Assembly: GCA_022013235.1 (NCBI GenBank)
Contig: JAKLQR010000125.1
Location: 1 to 22,093, forward strand
Reading direction: 5' to 3'
Source of the DNA: Thermodesulfovibrionales bacterium
GTDB taxonomy: Bacteria > Nitrospirota > Thermodesulfovibrionia > Thermodesulfovibrionales > SM23-35
Length of the DNA stretch: 22,093 nucleotides
A program made the translations under genes and the position numbers. Below are positions 7,599 through 14,015 of the stretch, one piece after another (positions within the stretch are counted from its first letter, which is position 1; every line of letters starts with the position of its first letter). The notes beneath the pieces were generated by a model, which made no database searches, had not been told where the DNA came from, and saw nothing but the letters and a program-made list of their open reading frames with translations.

Positions 7599-8005
7599 AA
7601 CTCCTCCTCTTCTATGCCCATAAGTGGTGGTTTAAAACCGCTTCGAAAAGTCTGCCCCATGTCCCTGAGATCGACAGGGAGGACTCCATGGAGAATGCGG
7701 TCGTGGTGTTCTATCATGTTGAACAAGAGGATGAAGGGAAAGGGAAAAGCCTTCTCGATAAATTCCTGAAAAATATCAAATGGCTTGCCGGGAAATTCGA
7801 CACCAGGAATGTCGTCATTCATTCCTTCAATCACCTTTCTTCAAGCAAGGCGTCTGCGGAATATGCAGAGGGATTCATCAACAAAGCTGCGGAGAAATTG
7901 CAGCATGCAGGATACACGGTGCTCTCAACTCCGTTCGGATATTTCAATGAGTTTCTTATTCATGTCGGGGGTGAAAGCCTCGCAAAAGTCTTCAAAGAAC
8001 TCTAA
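7595..8005 (+). CDS. stand-alone archaeal-type threonyl-tRNA synthetase editing-domain protein
   Basis: A 136-residue cytoplasmic protein that matches, by recall, the N-terminal editing domain of archaeal ThrRS (Pfam tRNA-Thr_ED, D-aminoacyl-tRNA deacylase-like fold). Shared signatures are a first strand M-K-L-L-L-F-Y-A-H, an E-N-A-V-V-V-F strand, F-N-H-L-S-S at residues 78-83 and P-F-G-Y at 113-116 near the end. In archaeal proteins the segment after P-F-G-Y carries a catalytic Lys; here the aligned residue is Asn118. The acidic residue of the following G-H-P-L-A-E motif aligns with Lys131. No synthetase body follows. The ATG overlaps the folP stop (ATGA), so it belongs to that operon. It may hydrolyse seryl-tRNA(Thr), act on another substrate, or only bind tRNA. 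Confidence 0.75.
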   Translation: MKLLLFYAHKWWFKTASKSLPHVPEIDREDSMENAVVVFYHVEQEDEGKGKSLLDKFLKNIKWLAGKFDTRNVVIHSFNHLSSSKASAEYAEGFINKAAEKLQHAGYTVLSTPFGYFNEFLIHVGGESLAKVFKEL

Positions 8006-8047
8006 ATGCATCCCCCCAGGTTTCATATTTGATAGAATAGATTCTTG

Positions 8048-10194
8048 ATGCCGATGGATAAAAAACAGTATATAGACAAAAAAATCTTCGAACTCATGCT
8101 CGCATGGGGCGATCTGGTACTTGCCTCCGGCGCCGTTGTTACACTCCTTCTGGGGGTGCTCGACTATCTTGTGACGCCTGAAAATTTCAGGCGGTTCCTT
8201 CTCTTCAGACTTGGCTGCGCTTCCATTCTGGTATTCCTCATCTTTCTCAATAATGTGAACAAAAACAGAAGAAACAAGTTTCTCCAGATTGCCATCTTTA
8301 CCCTGGCCACTGCTGCGGTAGGTTCCATGATCGAACTCATGGTTCTTTCCTTTGGCGGTCATCAGTCCATTTACTACGCAGGCATGATTCTTTTGTATAT
8401 TTTCTGTCTCGGGTTTGTTCCGTTGAACTCGATCAGGCTTTCACTGGCATATGCCTTCTTCGCATACAGCATTTATATCGTCCCGATATTACTCTTTGAT
8501 ACCATTACCAATACTAAAGTATTTCTCAACAGCAACATCTTTTTAATAGCCTCGGCATTATCCGCAGTTCTCTGGAGATTTTACAATGACAGACTGCTCT
8601 TGAAAAACTTCTCTCTCGAATATGATCTTTCCAGAGAGAAAGACCATCTCGAAGACCTTGTGCAGGAACGGAATCAAGACCTTAAAGTATCAGAGTCCAA
8701 ACTCAGAGCTCTCTTCGAAAATGCCACGGATGGAATTCTCATTACTGATGAGCATGGGGTGATTCTCGAAGTGAACCAGGAAGCCATGAATATATATGGT
8801 TTTGCAAAAGATGCACTTATTGGCGCCAACCTCGAACTCCTTGAGGCAGATATGCATAAGGCTGTCCTGAGGGAAAGGATGAAACGGTTACTCGAGGGGA
8901 AATCACTCCTTTTCGAAACCCAGCATTACCGGAAAGACGGGAGCAAGGTCTCTCTTGAAGTCGGCGCGAAAGTCGTTCAGATAGCAGATACTATGCTGAT
9001 ACAATTCTTTGTCAGGGACATCACTGAAAAGAAGCTGCTCCAGGAACAGGTGGTCCATACACAAAAGATGGATTCGATTGGAGCGCTCGTCGCCGGCATT
9101 TCCCATAACTTCAGTAATCTCCTGACAGCGATATTGGGGAATATTGAACTGATCTTCGCACGCGGAAATCCCGACGAAATCACCGCCCGGAGAATGAAAA
9201 GCATAGAGAGTTCAGCCCGGAAGGCTGCAGTAATGGTCTCGACCTTGCTCAATTTTTCGCGGAAGGAAAAATTCCATATGGTTCCCCTGAATCTGAATGA
9301 TGTCGTGTATGAGGCCATCAAACTCCTCGAAGGGGTAATAGAGAAGAGAATAGGGATAAAAACAGAGTTCGACAGTATCTCTCGGATTGAAGGCGATCAG
9401 AGCCGTCTCGAGCAAATCATCCTCAATATCATCATGAACGCACGGGATGCAATGCCGGACGGAGGACTTATAACAATAAAGACCGGTGAAATCACTATTG
9501 AAAAAGACCGGTTTGACATGCCGGCCTTTATCCATCCGGGCCGGTATATTGTACTCACGATCTCGGATACCGGAAAAGGGATGCCTCCCGATATCGCGCA
9601 GAGAATTTTGAGCCGTTTTTTACGACAAAAGGGAGAGGCAAGGGCACCGGGCTTGGTCTTTCCATTGTATACAGGACTGTCAAGGACCACAAAGGTTATA
9701 TTACCGTACAGAGCGAAGCAGGCAAGGGCAGCACCTTTTTTGTATATCTCCCCATATCCGGGAAAGGCATGCACCTGCCCGTACATCCTGAAATTTCCTT
9801 TTCACCGGAAACTCAGAATATCCTGGTGATCGATGACGAAGAAGAAGTCCTGGAACTTGTCAGAGACATCCTCGAAACACATGGATACAGAGTCTTGCAT
9901 TCTACGAATCCCCTGTCTGCACTAGATATTGCCAAAAACCTCGGGACTGACCTGCATCTTGTCATTACAGACATCATGATGCCCCTGATGAACGGGAAAG
10001 AACTCATAGAAAACCTGAAGACAATAAAGCCCGATGTCCGCGTTATAGCCATTTCGGCTTACAGCGATGGGGTATTGGAGCAAGACTTAATGATGGTTGA
10101 TGTATTTCTGCAGAAACCGTTTGAAGCTTCCAGATTACTCTCCTCGGTGAACAAAGTCATCGGAAGCAGGGCCAATAAATTTCCTTCATATTAG
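8048..10194 (+). pseudogene. hybrid PAS sensor histidine kinase/response regulator, broken by a one-base frameshift
   Basis: The original product was one protein of about 716 residues. It has about six N-terminal membrane segments (residues 15-190), a coiled linker, a PAS domain (about 215-330), a HisKA dimerisation helix with phospho-acceptor His353 in G-I-S-H-N-F-S-N-L-L, a HATPase domain, and a C-terminal receiver. The first frame loses sense after D-I-A-Q-R-I at base 9607 and ends at 9829. The next frame, from base 9610, reads E-P-F-F-T-T-K-G-R-G-K-G-T-G-L-G-L-S-I-V and continues unbroken through the receiver to 10194. Adding one T to the run at 9606-9609 restores R-I-F-E-P-F-F. The receiver has V-I-D-D-E-E, phospho-acceptor Asp (codon 9970-9972) and Q-K-P-F. 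Start ATG 8048 or 8054; no clear ribosome site. Sequencing error remains possible. Confidence 0.85.
9606..9609 (+). other. frameshift site (T-run) in the sensor kinase gene
   Basis: The run AATTTTGAGCCG breaks the kinase between the G1 and F boxes of its ATPase domain. One additional T would give R-I-F-E-P-F-F and a single frame to 10194. The site is a short homopolymer, where both real slippage and assembly error are common. Confidence 0.8.
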
Positions 10195-10303
10195 CCCTGG
10201 AAATCAGTTCTTTTGCCTCTTTCTCATATCCAACGCTCCTCACGAGGCCCAGAATACTGACATTTACTCCGGTTTTCCCTAATTTCCTTTGCGGGATCTG
10301 CAT
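10193..10303 (-). pseudogene. aldo/keto reductase N-terminal remnant
   Basis: Reading leftward from ATG 10301-10303 the frame gives R-K-L-G-K-T-G-V-N-V-S-I-L-G-L at residues 6-20, the hallmark first strand and loop of the aldo/keto reductase family. G-Y-E-K-E-A-K-E-L-I-S-R-A (25-37) follows, matching the first helix. About ten residues usually found between these two blocks appear to be missing. Homology stops near base 10193, where the response-regulator gene on the other strand ends; beyond it the frame runs into that gene and stops at 10157. There is no ribosome site, barrel or catalytic Tyr/Lys. It is a small relic of a gene otherwise deleted. Family call is by recall. Confidence 0.6.
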
Positions 10304-10339
10304 GATAATTTCACGATAAGTCTCTTTGACGATGCCTTG

Positions 10340-10714
10340 TTATGGCATGAGCAGTTTCAGGAGGAAAAAACCACCGATTATGACAGCCGTAAATCCAATG
10401 ACTGCGATGAGAATGAGATACTTCCTGTTCTTTTCTTTCTTTTCATACGTATTTTGCTTCCGGAGAGGACTCGTGCCCCTCTGCTCGGGCAAAGCACTCC
10501 GTGCTCTCCTGAAGCCCTGTTCTCCCGGCTGTTCCTGTTTTTTGCGGATTTCGAGGAATTCCGACAGAGTAAACTTTTTATACTCCATCTCCACGTCATC
10601 TGCGGGCTTATTCATCTTTTTGCCGCAGTGGTTGCATATTTCTGCGGCGGACGATTCCTGCCCGCAGAAAGGGCATTTCATGTGTGGTTTCTTCTCGTCG
10701 TTCTTGGTATGCAT
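10340..10714 (-). CDS. zinc-ribbon single-pass membrane protein, function unknown
   Basis: A 124-residue protein with an N-terminal zinc ribbon formed by Cys14, Cys17, Cys27 and Cys30 (C-P-F-C...C-N-H-C), a charged middle (about 35-95) and one membrane helix at about 98-119 near the C-terminus, so the ribbon should face the cytoplasm. It lies 44 bases downstream of mscL on the same strand and is probably co-transcribed. The start at 10714 has a CAGGG before it; Met12 (10681) is an alternative that would begin right before the ribbon. No specific family is recognised. The shared ribbon-plus-membrane design with the MscL next door is notable. Confidence 0.65.
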   Translation of the reverse strand: MHTKNDEKKPHMKCPFCGQESSAAEICNHCGKKMNKPADDVEMEYKKFTLSEFLEIRKKQEQPGEQGFRRARSALPEQRGTSPLRKQNTYEKKEKNRKYLILIAVIGFTAVIIGGFFLLKLLMP

Positions 10715-10758
10715 TGCCCTGCATTTTAATATTGCCTAACACAAATTGCAAGAGGTCC

Positions 10759-11214
10759 TTACATGCTTTTCAGCTCTGAGGTACAATGGGCGCACCGCAC
10801 CGCTTTCAGGGGAATGACCGAGAGGCAATAGGGACATTCCTTCGTCGTCGGAGCTGCAGGGGGAACTTCTTTCTCTCTTTTCATGGTATTGACAGACCGG
10901 ACAACAAAAAACACCGACAGCGCAACAATGAGAAAGCTGACAACAGTGTTCAGAAACAATCCATAGTTTATTGTTACTGCACCGGCATTTTTTGCGTCGG
11001 CCAGCGAGGCATAGGGCTGCGATAGGGTGCCTTCTTTCAGAACAAGAAAAAGATTCGCAAAATCAACATTCCCGAGAAGAAGTCCGATAGGGGGCATGAT
11101 CACATCAGCAACAAAAGAACTTACGATTCCCCCGAAGGCTGCACCGATTATGATTCCTACCGCCATATCAACGACATTTCCCCTCATGGCAAATTCTCTG
11201 AATTCTTTCAGCAT
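10759..11214 (-). CDS. mscL: large-conductance mechanosensitive channel with C-terminal zinc ribbon
   Basis: A homopentameric inner-membrane channel that opens under high membrane tension to release solutes after osmotic downshock. From ATG 11214 the protein has 151 residues: the amphipathic N-terminal helix M-L-K-E-F-R-E-F-A-M-R-G-N-V-V-D-M-A, TM1 (about 15-45) and TM2 (about 83-107). The usual cytoplasmic C-terminal helix is replaced or extended by a zinc ribbon with Cys127, Cys130, Cys141 and Cys144. GGAGGAGA lies five bases before the ATG and fixes the start; the same frame is open to 11445 but that extension covers the promoter. A consensus-like promoter lies upstream at 11255-11283. Confidence 0.93.
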   Translation of the reverse strand: MLKEFREFAMRGNVVDMAVGIIIGAAFGGIVSSFVADVIMPPIGLLLGNVDFANLFLVLKEGTLSQPYASLADAKNAGAVTINYGLFLNTVVSFLIVALSVFFVVRSVNTMKREKEVPPAAPTTKECPYCLSVIPLKAVRCAHCTSELKSM

Positions 11215-11254
11215 AGTTCTCCTCCTTCCCTGAAGTGAACTCATTTTTACAAAA

Positions 11255-11283
11255 AGCATAGCATGATGCCTTATGCGGGTCAA
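11255..11283 (-). promoter_or_regulatory. sigma70-type promoter for mscL
   Basis: On the minus strand TTGACC (11283-11278) and TATGCT (11260-11255) are separated by exactly 17 bases, about 40 bases before the mscL start codon. Nothing else reads in this direction from here. Confidence 0.55.
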
Positions 11284-11329
11284 TGAGTTGAAATCCTTGA
11301 GGAAGATACGGTATGCCCTGTCATTAACA

Positions 11330-11358
11330 TTGACAGAGAGTGCTCTGCTTTGTAGAGT
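11330..11358 (+). promoter_or_regulatory. sigma70-type promoter for the alkD-like gene
   Basis: Perfect TTGACA (11330-11335), a 17-base spacer, then TAGAGT (11353-11358). It is divergent from the mscL promoter. Because the ATG at 11340 lies between the -35 and -10 boxes, it cannot be the start of the gene transcribed from here. That supports the TTG at 11388 instead. Confidence 0.6.
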
Positions 11359-11387
11359 ATCTTCATAGTGACACGGAAGAGAGTTCA

Positions 11388-12025
11388 TTGTTACTGAATC
11401 ATTTAAAAAAAGATTTACAGAAACAAGCCGATCCGGATAGGGCAAAGGTTCTCTCAGGTTTTTTCAAAACAGGGAAAGGTGAATACGGAGAGGGGGACCG
11501 GTTCCTCGGGATACCAGTTCCGGAACAACGGCAAATCGCAAAAAAATACAAAGCTTTGTCCTTGCAAGATATGGAGGAATTGATTTCGAGTAAAATCCAC
11601 GAGCACAGACTGGTTGCCCTCCTTATACTCATCCTTCAGTATGCGCATGCTCATGAACAGGGCAAAAGGGATATTGTGAAGTTCTATCTCGAAAATACAC
11701 GATATATCAACAATTGGGACCTCGTCGACCTGTCTGCAGAAAAAATATTAGGCAGCTTTTTATTAGAGAATAAACGGGCAATTCTCTTGCGGCTTGCCGA
11801 ATCTCCCAATCTATGGGAAAGAAGGATAGCGGTCATGTCCACTTTTGCGTTCATAAAACAGAATCAATTTGAAGACACCTTTCGCCTTGCGGAAATGCTT
11901 CTCAGGGACCCCCATGATCTCAGCCGCGGACCATGCTCAGATACGCCATCGAACGGTTTGAGCAAGAGAAAAGGACTTCATATTTAGGTAAAATACGGAG
12001 AAAAACAGGAAGGGAGGAACCATGA
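11388..12025 (+). pseudogene. AlkD-type DNA alkylation repair protein with internal out-of-frame deletion
   Basis: This HEAT-like-repeat family (COG4912) removes alkylated bases from DNA. From TTG 11388, with GGAAGAGAG just upstream, the product reads normally through G-K-G-E-Y-G-E-G-D, N-N-W-D-L-V-D-L-S, L-W-E-R-R-I-A-V-M-S-T-F-A-F-I and R-D-P-H-D-L. It then changes abruptly to unrelated residues and stops at 11987. In the next frame P-R-T-M-L-R-Y-A-I-E-R-F (from base 11924) is the conserved C-terminal block, continuing to a TGA at 12023-12025. Relatives carry roughly 30 residues, including G-W-M-L-R-E, between these two blocks. About 90 bases are therefore missing at about 11920-11924, with the frame lost. 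The last helices would be absent, so activity is doubtful. Confidence 0.75.
11958..11986 (+). promoter_or_regulatory. possible promoter for the IMPase-family gene
   Basis: TTGAGC (11958-11963), 17-base spacer, TATTTA (11981-11986), inside the 3' end of the damaged alkD-like gene. The match is moderate. Confidence 0.35.
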
Positions 12026-12069
12026 ACAGATATACAGGCAGTTATGGATTCCTCAATAATGCCATATGA
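12022..12069 (+). CDS. 15-residue upstream ORF coupled to the IMPase-family gene
   Basis: ATG 12022 follows GGGAGG by four bases, the strongest ribosome site in the stretch, and encodes M-N-R-Y-T-G-S-Y-G-F-L-N-N-A-I. Its TGA (12067-12069) overlaps the ATG of the next gene (12066-12068). Its own ATG overlaps the TGA of the original alkD frame (12023-12025), so three frames are chained by overlapping stop/start codons. It may be a translated leader that feeds ribosomes to the downstream gene, which lacks a good site of its own. No regulatory codon pattern is seen. Confidence 0.4.
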   Translation: MNRYTGSYGFLNNAI

Positions 12070-12860
12070 ATATTAAAATACTTAAGGAAATCGGCAAGAG
12101 ACTTCTGGAGGAATTGCCCAGAGGAAGCAAGGTGTTGAAATCGGCACTGGGTACCGGCGCATCAGGCGACAAGACATACGATATTGATAAGCGCGCTGAG
12201 GATATTATCATCTCCGGACTCGAAAAATCAGGAGAGGCGCTGACCCTTATCGCTGAAGAGTCTGGCATCAATGTGTTGCGGGGTGGCGGGAAACACGTTG
12301 TGATAGACCCGATAGACGGCAGCAGGAATGCGGTCTCCGGAATTCCTTTCTATTGCACATCGATAGCAGTTGCAGACGGAGATACGGTTGGAGATATCGA
12401 ATCCGCATATGTGCTGAACCTGATCAATGGCGATGAATTCTGGTCGGAGAAAGGAAAAGGGGCCTTTTTCAATAATACGGCAGTAAAAGGACAAAGGGAC
12501 GATATACTGTATCTGGTCGCCTATGAAGCGCAATCACCAGGAAAAGATATCGCATGTATCCTGCCCCTTCTTGGAGCAGCAAGAAAAACGCGCTGTTTGG
12601 GCTCTACCGCCCTTGACCTTTCCTATCTGGCGTCTGGCGCAATCAGCGTGTTTTCAAATCCGTCTTCATCGAGAACCATAGACTTCGGCGCAGGCTGGCT
12701 CCTCGTCAGAGAGGCCGGCGGGGCATTTACCGATATGAAGGGGAACTCAATCGAACAGGTCGGGTTGGGCCTGAAAAAATCTACGCCTCTCCTCGTCTCC
12801 GGAAACGAAAGACTGCATGAAAAGGTATTGAAGCTGCTCCAAAAACTTTCCATCGGATGA
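12066..12860 (+). CDS. inositol monophosphatase/fructose-1,6-bisphosphatase family phosphatase
   Basis: A 264-residue Mg-dependent sugar-phosphate phosphatase, cytoplasmic. Metal ligands are visible: Glu64-Glu65 in I-A-E-E-S-G, Asp81 and Asp84 in I-D-P-I-D-G-S, and Asp206 in T-I-D-F-G-A-G before the V-R-E-A-G-G-A motif. The usual Thr of D-P-I-D-G-T is Ser, as in several archaeal-type members. A preference for inositol-1-phosphate, fructose bisphosphate or PAP cannot be read from sequence. PAP removal would fit with a sulfotransferase in the same window, but the two genes are 11 kb apart. The start overlaps the stop of a 15-residue ORF. Confidence 0.85.
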   Translation: MNIKILKEIGKRLLEELPRGSKVLKSALGTGASGDKTYDIDKRAEDIIISGLEKSGEALTLIAEESGINVLRGGGKHVVIDPIDGSRNAVSGIPFYCTSIAVADGDTVGDIESAYVLNLINGDEFWSEKGKGAFFNNTAVKGQRDDILYLVAYEAQSPGKDIACILPLLGAARKTRCLGSTALDLSYLASGAISVFSNPSSSRTIDFGAGWLLVREAGGAFTDMKGNSIEQVGLGLKKSTPLLVSGNERLHEKVLKLLQKLSIG

Positions 12861-12906
12861 ATACGGGTTAATCATCAAATATCTGAAAAGTTGTTTATTT
12901 TTTTTC

Positions 12907-12991
12907 TGTCATTCCCCGACTTGATCGGGGAATCCAGTATCGAAAGTGTTTGGAAAAGGACTGGATTATCCGGTCAAGCCGGATAATGACA
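12907..12991. repeat. TGTCATTCC-type palindromic repeat, copy 2
   Basis: Two 32-base inverted halves begin TGTCATTCCCCGACTTGA and end TCAAGCCGGATAATGACA on the other side. Each half also contains its own hairpin (CCCCGA...TCGGGG; TCCGG...CCGGA), so the element can fold into a two-armed or cruciform structure. It lies between convergent genes. Relative to copy 1 (1400-1473), the layout is the same but the stem bases have co-varied, as expected for a repeat kept as a structure. Confidence 0.65.
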
Positions 12992-13010
12992 ACCTTTGGA
13001 ACAGGGTTCG

Positions 13011-14015
13011 CTATGCATTCTCCTGCGCTTCAGTTTCTGACGTTGTATTTCCCTCTTCAGAAAAAGGTTCCTGCATAGGTTTTTCGCTTATCTCTGCTGC
13101 AGGCTCGGCTGGGAATTCTTTTCTATAGTAGTAGATCAGAACGATAGCAATGATGACAAGGCCAAGGTAGGTCTGGAAACCGATGGAAACAAGCTGATAC
13201 GGAAAAGAAAAAATCGGTCCCACCAGAGGGATGAAGGTAAAGGGATACACAAGAAGACTGAGGAGAAAACTCGCGACAAGATGGCCGACAAAAAGCACGC
13301 TGGAGAGCCAGAAGCCGTTCGGGTATGTTTTAAGGAACTTTATTGCCCCGCTGACAGACTTAAAAACACCTGTCCCTTTGAAGAATAAGGCTGCTATCCC
13401 ATAGAGGGTTATTGACAGGATTCCGAGGATCATTGTGAAGAGAAGAATTATCAGGATGAGGGAAAAGAAAATGCCGAAGAAAAGCGCAAGGGTTGAATCC
13501 TGGCTCTGTGCAAAAGAGATAATCGCTGCTATTCCACCGACCAGGAGGCCAAGAAAAAAGGAAGCGATAATAAAAATGATGCCCATGACAGAGGTGAACC
13601 CGATGAGCCGGAGGAAAAGGCGTTTCGCTTCCTCCATGAAAATGCGGACGGAAAATTTCAGGTCCTCATCGAGCACTGACCTCCCGATAACGCCAACAGA
13701 ACCGCTAAAAACATAAATTTCGAGCATGGCAACAGCAAGAAAATACACAACAAAACTTGCAAGAACCATGAAAATAAGACCCAGGTATTTAGACAGGAGG
13801 TCTGAGGTCCCCCGGAACATTTGAAGGATGTTCTCGACGGACGTCAGAGTGGTAAGATCTATGCCGAATATGATGAATGCAATGGCAAGAGGTATTCCGA
13901 CTATGATGAAAAACGCAAGGACAATCGTGAATATCATGCCGACCTGGATCAGAACGAGCTGCCAGTTCCGGTTGATGAGCCTGAATCCATCCTTAATGGC
14001 TTCAATATATTTCAT
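13011..14015 (-). CDS. multi-pass membrane protein, function unknown
   Basis: A 334-residue very hydrophobic protein with a short amphipathic N-terminus (Y-I-E-A-I-K-D-G-F-R-L-I-N-R-N-W) and about six membrane segments: roughly residues 18-50, 78-110, 135-170, 178-215, 235-265 and 280-300. An acidic Glu-rich cytoplasmic tail of about 35 residues follows. The layout recalls bacterial glycerophosphodiester-phosphodiesterase-type membrane domains and DUF975-like proteins, but no catalytic motif is seen and no family is claimed. It is the last gene of the leftward operon; its ATG lies 14 bases inside the 3' end of the helicase gene, so the two are likely translated together. Confidence 0.75.
   Translation of the reverse strand: MKYIEAIKDGFRLINRNWQLVLIQVGMIFTIVLAFFIIVGIPLAIAFIIFGIDLTTLTSVENILQMFRGTSDLLSKYLGLIFMVLASFVVYFLAVAMLEIYVFSGSVGVIGRSVLDEDLKFSVRIFMEEAKRLFLRLIGFTSVMGIIFIIASFFLGLLVGGIAAIISFAQSQDSTLALFFGIFFSLILIILLFTMILGILSITLYGIAALFFKGTGVFKSVSGAIKFLKTYPNGFWLSSVLFVGHLVASFLLSLLVYPFTFIPLVGPIFSFPYQLVSIGFQTYLGLVIIAIVLIYYYRKEFPAEPAAEISEKPMQEPFSEEGNTTSETEAQENA

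Noticed and set aside
10289..10739. Two rightward open frames opposite the zinc-ribbon gene
   Set aside because: They are mirror images of the leftward gene, whose Cys motif and membrane helix make sense; the rightward products show no coherent domain and no ribosome site.
11340..11387. ATG 11340 as start of the AlkD-like gene
   Set aside because: It lies between the -35 and -10 boxes of the best promoter; TTG 11388 has a ribosome site and begins near the family's usual N-terminus.
11215..11445. 77-residue N-terminal extension of MscL
   Set aside because: It covers the promoter region; the known MscL start M-L-K-E-F-R-E-F with an ideal ribosome site is at 11214.
12907..12991. Bidirectional rho-independent terminator between convergent genes
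   Set aside because: The T-run (12897-12905) precedes the hairpin on the plus strand and becomes an A-run after it on the minus strand, so neither direction has stem plus T-tail. A dispersed repeat with the same layout exists at 1400-1473.
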